A stretch of 13,213 bases of DNA from JBASRP01 sp044866075 (GTDB taxonomy: Bacteria > Actinomycetota > AC-67): contig JBIOTQ010000013.1 in assembly GCA_044866075.1 (NCBI GenBank), positions 1 through 13,213 of the forward strand. The letters are read 5' to 3'. The position numbers and the translations under genes were made by a program. Positions 1 to 6,569 of the stretch are shown piece by piece (position 1 is the stretch's first letter; every line of letters starts with the position of its first letter). A model generated the notes under the pieces. That model saw only the letters and a program-made list of their open reading frames with translations, ran no database searches and was not told the origin of the DNA.

Positions 1-441
1 GCCGAGATCGGCCTCGCGTTGCCCGAGGCGCCGGCCGCGGTCGCCGCGTACGTCCCGGCCGTCGTGCACGGCGGCCTCGTGTGGGTGTCGGGCCAGGTGC
101 CGTTGCGCGGCGGCGAGCTGCCGCGCCGCGGGCTGGTCGGCCGGGACGTCTCGATCGAAGACGCGGCCGAGGAAGCGCGCTACTGCGCGCTGAACGCGCT
201 TGCGCAGATCAAGGCGGCGGCGGGATCGCTGGATCGGGTCGAGCGGATCGTGAAGCTGACGGTCTTCGTCGCGTCGAGCGAGGACTTTCACGCACAGCCG
301 CTGGTTGCCAACGGGGCGAGCGAGCTGTTCCAACACGTCTTCGGCGAGGCGGGGAAGCACGCGCGATCGGCGGTGGGAGTCGCGGAGCTTCCGCTGGGCT
401 CCCCCGTTGAGGTCGAGGTCGTCGCAGCCCTGCGCGGCTGA
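1..441 (+). CDS. RidA/YjgF/UK114-family protein, 5' partial
   Basis: This is the 3' part of a RidA-family gene (2-iminobutanoate/enamine deaminase superfamily), whose members hydrolyse reactive enamine/imine intermediates made by PLP enzymes. The frame is open from base 1 and 146 residues are visible. The first residues (AEIGLALPEAPA) already belong to the usual N-terminal region, so the TTG at 19 is probably not the start; the true start should lie about 10 codons upstream, outside the window. Family features seen are VSGQVPL near residue 30 and the C-terminal RSAVGVAELPLGSPVEVE block. Arg122 matches the carboxylate-binding arginine of RidA, and the acidic residues near 137-139 match the catalytic region. 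The Pro-Leu-Gly variant of the C-terminal block suggests a subgroup other than classical RidA, so the exact substrate is unknown. It ends in TGA and is convergent with selB, with only three bases between the stops. Family assignment is firm; deaminase activity is inferred. Confidence 0.9.
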   Translation, partial: AEIGLALPEAPAAVAAYVPAVVHGGLVWVSGQVPLRGGELPRRGLVGRDVSIEDAAEEARYCALNALAQIKAAAGSLDRVERIVKLTVFVASSEDFHAQPLVANGASELFQHVFGEAGKHARSAVGVAELPLGSPVEVEVVAALRG

Positions 442-444
442 ACG

Positions 445-2268
445 CTACGCGAGCACCCGCACGTCGCCGCGGCGCTTCGTGAAGCCCGCCGCGTCGAGAT
501 GCTCGAGCAAAGGCACGACGTACTTGCGACTGGTCCCGAGGATCTCGCGGATGCGCGACGTCGTAAGCGGCCCCTCCGCGGCGATCGCGTCGGCGATCTG
601 TTTGCGCGTCTGCTCGTAGCGATCGCGTGTGAGCGCGAGGTCGCGTGAGAGTCTCACGAGATCGCCCGCGTCGATGAGAGCGGTGATCAGAGGAGCGCCG
701 TGCTGTTTCGCGAGATCCTCCAGCGCCGGGGGAGCGAGCCCGGCTGCGTCGAGCTCCGCCATGACGCGGTCGCGCGCGGCTGCTTCCGCAGGGGAGAGCG
801 TGACCCGGTGTCGCGCCAGGCGGACCAGGGTGTCCTCGGCCGTGACGCGCTCGGGGATGGATTCGAGGAGCGCCGCGAAGAGCTTCGGGTCCTTAACCCC
901 CGCCGCAGCACGCGCGTCGTCGCGGGCCATCCCTCGCGCGAGAGGGTTCGACGCGTGATACGCGGCGAGCGCGGTTTCCAGGGCCCCGGTGGTCTCCGAC
1001 AGCCATCGATCGGAAACGGCGTAGCCGCGGACGGGTCCGATACTCGCCGGGGATCCCGTGTGCCAAGCGAGTTCGCTGAGGGGCACGACGCCCCGTTCTT
1101 GGACGATGAGCCGCGGAAGATCGTCACGACCGGCGGCGAGACGCGCGCGGAGTTGCTCGACGCGTCGTGTGCGCGCGGCATCGCCGAGTCGCGCGACGGC
1201 GGGGTGGGCGTCGAGGACGGTTCCGCCGGCGACCGTCGCTCCGCGTCCAGCGTCGCGGATCACGAAACGATCGAACTCCGTGGCGACGACCGGTTGGGAA
1301 GGCGACAACCGAGCGAACGCTTCGGTGTTGGGAACGAGTCGCTCGGGCTCGAGGAAGCGGACGCGCACGTCCACTTCGGCGGCGCCGATGTGCAACTTGA
1401 AGGAACCGCGTCCTGATAGCGGTCGCTCGAGGCTGCGGACAGGTCTCATGAGGACGTCGAGGACCGCCGTCGGCCTCCACTGACCGGGCCGCACGATCGC
1501 GTCGCCGCGGACGACGGCGGTGCGGTCGAGACCGGCGAGGTTGAGCGCCACTCTGCTGCCGGGCTCGGCGGCGTCGCGTTTCAACTTGTGCGACTGGATC
1601 GTGCGCACCCGCGCTCGACGGCCCGCGGGAAGGATCTCGACCTCGTCCTCGACGCCCAAGGTGCCTCCGGTCAGCGTTCCCGTGACGACTGTTCCGGCGC
1701 CCTTCATCGAGAACGACCGATCGACGAACAATCGCGGGCGGTCGCGGTCCGGGGCCGGGGGCGTGCGGTCGAGCAGGGCGTCGAGCGCGAAAAGCAGGTC
1801 GTCGACGCCCTTGCCGTCGACGGCGGAAACCGGAACGATCGGCGCGCCGTCGAGCGCCGTTCCTTCCAGGCGTCTGTGAATGTCGGTCGCGACCGCGTCG
1901 CGCTGCGCGTCGCTCACGAGGTCGTTCTTGGTCAGCGCGACGACGCCTCCCCGCGCGCCGAGCAAGTCGAGGATCGCGAGATGCTCCTCGGACTGCGGCT
2001 TCCACCCCTCGTTCGCGGCGACAACGAAGATCGTCGCGTCGATCGATCCGACGCCGGCCAGCATGTTGTGTACGAACCGCTCGTGTCCGGGGACGTCCAC
2101 GATCCCGACCTCGCGGCCGGACGGAAGGGTGAGCCACGCGAACCCGAGATCGATCGTGAGGCCGCGTTCTTTTTCCTCCGCGAGACGGTCCGGATCGATG
2201 CCGGTGAGCCGCTCGATGAGCGCGCTCTTCCCGTGGTCGACGTGACCGGCCGTCCCGAGGACGTACAT
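445..2268 (-). CDS. selB: Selenocysteine-specific translation elongation factor SelB
   Basis: SelB is the cytosolic GTPase that brings selenocysteinyl-tRNA(Sec) to UGA codons marked by a SECIS hairpin. The 607-residue product carries all G motifs: G1 GHVDHGKS at 8-15, GLTIDLGF at 36-43 (the SelB form of the switch I region), DVPGH at 58-62 and TKND at 113-116. The middle region is the EF-Tu-like beta-barrel domains. The C-terminus (about 545-607, including TSRKYVVPLLEHLDAAG) is the winged-helix domain that binds the SECIS RNA. Length fits the family (about 600-630). The frame stays open upstream into selA, but conserved sequence begins at MYVLGTAGHVDHGK, so the ATG at 2266-2268 is chosen. There is no clear Shine-Dalgarno in front of it, which suggests translational coupling to selA, whose stop is 34 bases upstream. 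It forms a selA-selB operon with the next gene and is convergent with the RidA gene. No selenoprotein or tRNA-Sec is visible nearby. Confidence 0.96.
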   Translation of the reverse strand: MYVLGTAGHVDHGKSALIERLTGIDPDRLAEEKERGLTIDLGFAWLTLPSGREVGIVDVPGHERFVHNMLAGVGSIDATIFVVAANEGWKPQSEEHLAILDLLGARGGVVALTKNDLVSDAQRDAVATDIHRRLEGTALDGAPIVPVSAVDGKGVDDLLFALDALLDRTPPAPDRDRPRLFVDRSFSMKGAGTVVTGTLTGGTLGVEDEVEILPAGRRARVRTIQSHKLKRDAAEPGSRVALNLAGLDRTAVVRGDAIVRPGQWRPTAVLDVLMRPVRSLERPLSGRGSFKLHIGAAEVDVRVRFLEPERLVPNTEAFARLSPSQPVVATEFDRFVIRDAGRGATVAGGTVLDAHPAVARLGDAARTRRVEQLRARLAAGRDDLPRLIVQERGVVPLSELAWHTGSPASIGPVRGYAVSDRWLSETTGALETALAAYHASNPLARGMARDDARAAAGVKDPKLFAALLESIPERVTAEDTLVRLARHRVTLSPAEAAARDRVMAELDAAGLAPPALEDLAKQHGAPLITALIDAGDLVRLSRDLALTRDRYEQTRKQIADAIAAEGPLTTSRIREILGTSRKYVVPLLEHLDAAGFTKRRGDVRVLA

Positions 2269-2302
2269 GGCGGTGATGCTAACGGCGGCGGTCTGCTCGC
2301 GC

Positions 2303-3658
2303 TCAGGATCCGAGCGCGCCTCGAAGCGCTCGCGCGACGTCCTCGTCGTCGCTCGACGCGACGGTCCTGAGGTCGAGGACGACACGACCGCCCTCCACGC
2401 GCGCGATGATCGGCGGATCGTTGTTCCGCAGCGCTGCGGCGATGAGATCTGGATGCGCCGACGCGATCGCGATGACGCGCGAGGCGATGGCGTGTCCCGG
2501 GAGCGAGCCGCCCCCCGTGACGCTCTCACCTTCCTCAACCGTTGCCGACCCGGGAGGGAGCGACGCGACGATCTGCTCCGCGCGGGCGCCGAGCTCCTCG
2601 ACTCTCGCATCGATCGCGGCGACCGCCGGGATCTCGTCCGTCGTCCCGCTCGAGTGCGCGAGAGCGGTCGCCTCCATCGCGGCGAGCGTGAGTTTGTCGG
2701 CGCGCACCGCGCGCGCGATCGGGTTGCGCCGGCAGAGCTCGACGAGTTCCGTGCGGCCGGCGAGCACGCCGGCCTGGGGGCCGCCGAGCAGCTTGTCGCC
2801 GGAGAAGCACACGAGCTCGCATCCCGCTGCGATCGCGGACGATGCGTCCGGTTCGCCGGGCATCCGGCCGTCCGGTCGGAGCAACCCGCTCCCAACATCG
2901 AAGAGGACCGGGACGCCCGCCTCGTGCGCGATCGCGATCACGTCGCCGAGCGCCGCTTCCTTCGTGAAACCGACCACGCGGTAGTTCGACGGGTGAACCT
3001 TGAGTACCAGACCCGTCCGCTCGCCGATCGCCCGGCGGTAGTCCTTCGCGTGCGTGCGGTTGGTTGTTCCGACCTCGCGCAGGATCGCGCCCGACGCTTC
3101 CATCACCTCGGGGAGGCGGAACTCGCCGCCGATCTCGATCATCTCGCCGCGCGAAACCACGACCTCGCGACCCCGCGCGAGAGCGGCGAGTGCCAGAAGC
3201 AGCGCCCCCGCGTTGTTGTTCACGACCAGCGCGGCCTCCGCGCCGGTCAACGCAGCCAGCAATGTCGAAGCGACCGGTGCCCGACGGCCGCGGTCGCCCG
3301 CCTCGAGGTCGTACTCGAGAGCGACGTAGCCTGCCGCCTCGCGCACGGCGTCGACCGCGGCGGTCGAAAGCGGGGCACGACCGAGGTTCGTGTGCAGTAC
3401 CACGCCGGTCGCGTTGATGACGCGCCTGATCCGGCGACGATCGAGGTCGGCGGCGCGCGCAGCAACGGCATCGGCCATGGCCTCTGCGTCGCCGGGCTCG
3501 ACGCCGCGACCCGCGGACTCTCTCGCGCGCGACACCTCAGCCTGGACCAGCCAGCCCGCAACGGGCGCACCCCACCGCTCGGCAACCTCGACCACGGCAG
3601 GCTGCCGCAACACGGCGTCGACCTGTGGGATGCGTCGAAGAAGATCGAACTCGGTCAC
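2303..3658 (-). CDS. selA: L-seryl-tRNA(Sec) selenium transferase SelA
   Basis: SelA is a PLP enzyme that converts seryl-tRNA(Sec) to selenocysteinyl-tRNA(Sec) using selenophosphate from SelD. The 451-residue product (E. coli SelA has 463) shows the family order: an N-terminal tRNA-binding region starting TEFDLLRRIPQVDAVL, INATGVVLHTNLGRAPLS at 81-98, the VVNNNAGA block at 145-152, SRGEMIEIGG at 169-178, and SGDKLLGGPQAG at 286-297 with Lys289 as the PLP-binding lysine. The GTG at 3656-3658 is preferred over an ATG 26 codons upstream, because the upstream extension looks like non-coding sequence and the alignment to SelA begins at TEFDLL. A -10-like TACGAT ends 7 bases before this GTG, which supports the same start and a leaderless message. 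It is the first gene of a selA-selB operon and is divergent from the LOR gene. The complete set of key residues indicates a functional enzyme. Confidence 0.96.
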   Translation of the reverse strand: MTEFDLLRRIPQVDAVLRQPAVVEVAERWGAPVAGWLVQAEVSRARESAGRGVEPGDAEAMADAVAARAADLDRRRIRRVINATGVVLHTNLGRAPLSTAAVDAVREAAGYVALEYDLEAGDRGRRAPVASTLLAALTGAEAALVVNNNAGALLLALAALARGREVVVSRGEMIEIGGEFRLPEVMEASGAILREVGTTNRTHAKDYRRAIGERTGLVLKVHPSNYRVVGFTKEAALGDVIAIAHEAGVPVLFDVGSGLLRPDGRMPGEPDASSAIAAGCELVCFSGDKLLGGPQAGVLAGRTELVELCRRNPIARAVRADKLTLAAMEATALAHSSGTTDEIPAVAAIDARVEELGARAEQIVASLPPGSATVEEGESVTGGGSLPGHAIASRVIAIASAHPDLIAAALRNNDPPIIARVEGGRVVLDLRTVASSDDEDVARALRGALGS

Positions 3659-3671
3659 GCGACGAATCGTA
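3659..3671 (-). promoter_or_regulatory. Candidate leaderless promoter of selA (-10 TACGAT)
   Basis: On the minus strand TACGAT (3666-3671) is followed by exactly 7 bases and then the GTG start of selA. A TANNNT box placed so that transcription begins at the start codon is the signature of leaderless mRNAs in Actinomycetota and Deinococcota. There is no recognisable -35 at 17-18 bases and no Shine-Dalgarno. The motif and spacing are seen directly; promoter function is inferred. Confidence 0.5.
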
Positions 3672-3679
3672 TCCGGTCC

Positions 3680-3708
3680 TTGACGGGGCCGGGCACCGCT
3701 GCTTTGGT
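3680..3708 (+). promoter_or_regulatory. Candidate promoter of the LOR-domain gene
   Basis: TTGACG (3680-3685) is a good -35 match. At 17 bases spacing the -10 would be TTTGGT (3703-3708), which is weak. A transcript from here would have a leader of about 15 bases carrying the strong Shine-Dalgarno AAGGAGG at 3718-3724. It is back to back with the selA promoter. Only the -35 is convincing. Confidence 0.3.
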
Positions 3709-3729
3709 GAGCCGACGAAGGAGGACCAC

Positions 3730-4305
3730 ATGACACTCGAGCTGACCGACGACACGTACGTGATCCGCCGGAAGTTCCTCAAGCTCTTCGGAAACGAGTT
3801 CCGCGTCTTCGACGCGAGCCAGAAGGAGATCCTCTTTTCCCGTCAGAAGGCGTTCAAGCTCCGTGAGGACATCCGGGTGTGGACCGGCGAGGATATGCAG
3901 ACCGAAGTCATGTGGATCCAGGCCCGTCAGATCGTCGACTTCTCCGCCGCCTACGACGTCATCGACTCGACCACCAATCAGAAAGTCGGCGCGTTCAAGC
4001 GCAAGGGCCTCAAGTCCATCGTGCGCGACGAATGGATCCTGATGGACGCGAACGATCAAGAGGTCGGCATCTTCCAGGAGGACTCCGTCGGCATGGCCAT
4101 CCTCCGTCGTTTCATCAACATCATCCCGCAGAAGTTCCACATGCAGGTCGGCAACGCGCACGTCGCGAACCTCAAGCAGAACTGGAATCCGTTCGTGATG
4201 CGCGTGGCCATCGACCTCTCGCCGGACACGCAGCGCTTGCTCGACCGCCGCCTCGCAATCGCGATGGCGATCTTGCACAGCGCGATCGAGGGCCGGCAGG
4301 ACTAA
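3730..4305 (+). CDS. LURP-one-related (LOR)/scramblase-like protein
   Basis: A 191-residue protein with the Tubby-C2-like fold pattern of the LURP-one-related/phospholipid scramblase superfamily. Recognisable blocks are YVIRRKFLKLFGNEFRVFD at 10-28, AYDVIDSTTNQKVGAFKRKG at 74-93, SIVRDEWILMD at 96-106, EDSVGMAILRRFI at 117-129, and the C-terminal DLSPDTQRLLDRRLAIAMAI helix at 162-181. The domain fills the protein. I see no signal peptide and no clear membrane-spanning helix, although the last helix could contact membrane. The molecular role of bacterial members is not established; lipid or membrane-surface binding is the usual speculation. The ATG at 3730 is fixed by AAGGAGG (3718-3724) five bases upstream. 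The gene is single, divergent from selA and convergent with the acyl-CoA dehydrogenase gene. No functional link to selenium metabolism is evident from the sequence. Family call is good; function is unknown. Confidence 0.8.
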   Translation: MTLELTDDTYVIRRKFLKLFGNEFRVFDASQKEILFSRQKAFKLREDIRVWTGEDMQTEVMWIQARQIVDFSAAYDVIDSTTNQKVGAFKRKGLKSIVRDEWILMDANDQEVGIFQEDSVGMAILRRFINIIPQKFHMQVGNAHVANLKQNWNPFVMRVAIDLSPDTQRLLDRRLAIAMAILHSAIEGRQD

Positions 4306-4308
4306 GCG

Positions 4309-4329
4309 CTAGGCCGTGGAACGGCCTAG
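4309..4329. terminator. Perfect inverted repeat between convergent genes, possible bidirectional terminator
   Basis: CTAGGCCGT (4309-4317) and ACGGCCTAG (4321-4329) form a perfect 9-bp stem with a GGA loop, extended by two more pairs beyond one mismatch (4306-4307 with 4331-4332). It sits four bases after the LOR stop codon and includes the stop codon of the convergent acyl-CoA dehydrogenase gene. There is no T-run on either side, so it is not a textbook intrinsic terminator. Hairpins without a U-tract are common at gene ends in high-GC bacteria, so a terminator or mRNA 3'-end stabiliser is plausible. Confidence 0.5.
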
Positions 4330-5498
4330 AGCCCAAGCGTCCTCGCGATGATCAGGCGCTGGACCTCGCTAGCGCCCTCGACGATGCGCATCATGCGCAC
4401 GAACCGGTAGACGCGCTCGACGGGGCCTTCGGTGAGGACGCCCATCCCGCCGAACACCTGGATCGCCCGATCCGACACCCGGGAGGCCATCTCGGTGTTG
4501 TAGAGCTTCACGATCGAGGACTCGCGGATCGGCTGCTCGCCCTGGTCGACCATCCACGCGAGATGGTACGTCATCCAGCGCGCGGCCTCGATCTCGACGA
4601 CCGAGTCGGCGAGCTGCCACTGGATCCCCTGGTACTTCCCGATCGGCTTGCCAAACGTCTTGCGTTCCTTCGCGTACTCGGTCGCGACGCGCACGCAGTA
4701 GTCGGCGAGACCCAGACACATGGCGCCGATGTACGCGCGCCCGGCGTTGAGGAACTTCATCGCGGTCTGGAAGCCGAAGCCCTCCTCCCCGACGATGTTG
4801 GTCGCCGGCACGCGGCAGTCCTCGAAGACCAGCTCCACCTGGTTCGTGTCGCCGGCGATCGTCTTCTGCCGCTTGCCGACGATGTAGCCCGGCGTGTCGC
4901 GGTCGACGATGAACGCGGTGATCCCTCCCGCGGCCTTCTTCTCCGCGTCCGTCACCGCGAAAACGACGGCGAAGTCCGCGCCCGCCCCGTTCGTGATGAA
5001 GTGCTTCCGTCCGTTCAGGACGAAGTGATCGCCGTCACGAACGGCCTTGGTTCGGATCGCCTGAGCGTCGGACCCGGCGTCGGGCTCGGTCAGCGCGAAG
5101 CACATCGTCTTCTCGGCCTTCACCAGCGGTACCAGGTACTTCTTCTGAAGCTCCGGCGGCGTGTCGAGTAGGAGCGGCGTCGGCGCCTCCGGGTTCGGCG
5201 GACCGAGAACGAAGTAGGCGAACCGCAAACCGCTTTGCGCGCCGGCCTCGATGAGGAGCGTCATGCCGAGCACCGAAAGGCCCCAGCCGCCGACCTCCTC
5301 GGGAAGGTGCGCGCCGTAGTAGCCGATCTCCGCGGACTTGCGGCGCAGCTCCGCACCGGCCTCGCGCATCTCGTCGGTCCACTCGTCGTCCTGGATCTGC
5401 TGCCGGAAGCGCTCCTCGACCGGACGCACCTCACGATCGAGGAACGCATTGAAGGACGAGCGGACCTCTTCGAGTTCGGGCGGGACGCGGAAATCCAT
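4326..5498 (-). CDS. Acyl-CoA dehydrogenase (ACAD10/11-like)
   Basis: An FAD-dependent acyl-CoA dehydrogenase that would introduce the alpha-beta double bond into an acyl-CoA, passing electrons to ETF. The 390-residue length is typical. The N-terminal helical domain covers about 1-130. The first family signature, FALTEPDAGSDA, is at 134-145, followed by the beta domain to about 240. The C-terminal helical domain carries KERKTFGKPIGKYQ at 277-290 and the second signature around VFGGMGVLTEGPVERVYR (348-365). The catalytic base is Glu374 in the RIVEGASEVQRLIIAR segment. VEGASEVQR in place of the YEGT of short- and medium-chain enzymes points to the ACAD10/11-like branch, often active on long, branched or unusual acyl chains; the substrate cannot be read from sequence. 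The ATG at 5496-5498 is chosen because GGAGG lies four bases upstream (5503-5507); the frame extends 28 codons further without family similarity. Divergent from the Nudix gene. Confidence 0.92.
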   Translation of the reverse strand: MDFRVPPELEEVRSSFNAFLDREVRPVEERFRQQIQDDEWTDEMREAGAELRRKSAEIGYYGAHLPEEVGGWGLSVLGMTLLIEAGAQSGLRFAYFVLGPPNPEAPTPLLLDTPPELQKKYLVPLVKAEKTMCFALTEPDAGSDAQAIRTKAVRDGDHFVLNGRKHFITNGAGADFAVVFAVTDAEKKAAGGITAFIVDRDTPGYIVGKRQKTIAGDTNQVELVFEDCRVPATNIVGEEGFGFQTAMKFLNAGRAYIGAMCLGLADYCVRVATEYAKERKTFGKPIGKYQGIQWQLADSVVEIEAARWMTYHLAWMVDQGEQPIRESSIVKLYNTEMASRVSDRAIQVFGGMGVLTEGPVERVYRFVRMMRIVEGASEVQRLIIARTLGL

Positions 5499-5527
5499 CA
5501 GGCCTCCACGGTGAAGCGGACCGGAAG

Positions 5528-5533
5528 ATGTTA
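5528..5533 (-). promoter_or_regulatory. Candidate -10 box of the acyl-CoA dehydrogenase gene
   Basis: TAACAT on the minus strand fits the TANNNT pattern. Transcription would begin near 5521, giving a leader of about 23 bases that includes the GGAGG ribosome site. No good -35 is present at 17-18 bases upstream. The call rests on motif and position only. Confidence 0.3.
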
Positions 5534-5711
5534 CTCGGGAATGGAACCGGGACGGCTCGCAAAGCGTTCTCAATGCGGACATGATGCGGTCCGAGGTGAG
5601 GACACGGGAGCGGGTCGCCGGAGGGCGGCTGGCGGAGCTCTACGAGCGCCACGCACCCGCCGCGATGCGCGTGGCCGACGAGCCCGCAAACGGCCGAAAC
5701 GCGCCCGCTGC

Positions 5712-5717
5712 TACGAT
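5712..5717 (+). promoter_or_regulatory. Candidate leaderless-type -10 box of the Nudix operon
   Basis: TACGAT is followed by 9 bases and then the ATG of the Nudix gene, and no Shine-Dalgarno lies between. It is the same hexamer that precedes selA at 7 bases. Initiation at or within two or three bases of the ATG would give a leaderless or nearly leaderless transcript for the Nudix-MBL-cyclase operon. No -35 is obvious. Confidence 0.4.
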
Positions 5718-5726
5718 GCCCGCGCC

Positions 5727-6569
5727 ATGGCGGAGCGCCCATCGCGTGAAGAGATCCGCCGGCGCGTTCTGGAGGACCGGCCCTCTTTCGTCGTCCCCGT
5801 CGAGGTGCCGGACCCGCCGGTCGTGCCGCGGGACTCGGCGACCGTCATCCTCCTTCGCGACGGCCCGCAGGGGCTCGAGGTCTTCATGCTCGAGCGCCAC
5901 CTCCGCTCGGACTTCGCCGGCGGCGCGTACGTCTTCCCCGGTGGAACGATCGACGGCAGGGACACCGATCCGGCGGCGGCCGAGGTGCTCGACGAACGCG
6001 GCGACGCCGACGTGGCGCCTGCCTTCTTCCTGTGCGCGATCCGCGAGACCTTCGAGGAGGCGGGCGTCCTGCTCGCGCGCCGGGCCGGCGACGCTGTCCG
6101 CTTCGGCGGCGACGACGGGGACCGCTTTGCCGCGTACCGCCGGGAGTTCAACGCGCGCGGCGGATCTCTCGCCGCGCTGGCGGAGAGCGAAAGGATCCGT
6201 TACGCCGGCGACCTTCTCCACTACTACCAACGCTGGATCACACCCGAGTTCTCCCCGAAGCGTTATGACACGCGCTTCTTCGTCGCGGGCATGCCCGAGG
6301 GTCAGGAGCCGTTGCACGACGATGTGGAGACGACCGCCAGCACCTGGATCCGACCCATCGACGCCCTGACGCAGGCGGCGGACGGGCTCTTCTCGATCAT
6401 CTTCCCGACGCGCAAGTGCCTCGAGTCGTTGACGCGCTTCGAGACGACCGACGACGTCATCGCATCGACGAAAGGCAAGAAGATCGACGCCGTTCTGCCG
6501 AAGGTCGTGCTGAGCGACGGCCAGGCGCGGGTGGTCCTCCCCGGCGACGCGACCCTGCACGAACCGTGA
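5727..6569 (+). CDS. Nudix hydrolase, NUDT19-like (possible CoA/acyl-CoA diphosphatase)
   Basis: A 280-residue Nudix hydrolase. The Nudix box is split: FPGG at 70-73 and the metal-binding half RETFEEAG at 106-113, with about 19 extra residues between them compared with the canonical GX5EX7REUXEEXGU spacing. An insertion within the box is characteristic of the NUDT19 (RP2) subfamily, whose mammalian member cleaves CoA and acyl-CoAs to 3',5'-ADP and phosphopantetheine. The segment GDLLHYYQRWITPEFSPKRY at 161-180 followed by DTRFFVAGMP (181-190) is also typical of that group. The adjacent, divergent acyl-CoA dehydrogenase gene fits a CoA-related substrate, but that is inference. The ATG at 5727 starts where similarity begins and is preceded by TACGAT rather than a ribosome site. 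The stop overlaps the next start by four bases (GTGA), so the two are probably translationally coupled. Family is sure; substrate is not. Confidence 0.88.
   Translation: MAERPSREEIRRRVLEDRPSFVVPVEVPDPPVVPRDSATVILLRDGPQGLEVFMLERHLRSDFAGGAYVFPGGTIDGRDTDPAAAEVLDERGDADVAPAFFLCAIRETFEEAGVLLARRAGDAVRFGGDDGDRFAAYRREFNARGGSLAALAESERIRYAGDLLHYYQRWITPEFSPKRYDTRFFVAGMPEGQEPLHDDVETTASTWIRPIDALTQAADGLFSIIFPTRKCLESLTRFETTDDVIASTKGKKIDAVLPKVVLSDGQARVVLPGDATLHEP

Noticed and set aside
19..21. TTG as the start of the RidA gene
   Set aside because: In-frame residues before it already match the family N-terminal region, so the gene most likely begins before the window.
425..440. Small inverted repeat CAGCC/GGCTG as a RidA terminator
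   Set aside because: Only five pairs, inside the coding end and without a U-tract; expected by chance at this GC content.
2269..2898. 210-codon N-terminal extension of the selB frame
   Set aside because: The extension lies over the 3' part of selA in another frame and is Arg/Ser-rich without family similarity; SelB similarity begins at MYVLGTAGHVDHGK.
2267..3733. Long plus-strand open frame of 488 codons opposite selA
   Set aside because: Antisense shadow of selA caused by high-GC codon bias; the Arg/Asp-rich translation shows no domain.
3879..5171. Plus-strand open frame of 430 codons across the LOR and acyl-CoA dehydrogenase genes
   Set aside because: Overlaps two confidently assigned genes in other frames, and its composition is that of a shadow frame.
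5499..5726. tRNA-Sec (selC) in the intergenic region
   Set aside because: No T-loop motif or cloverleaf pairing could be found on either strand by eye.
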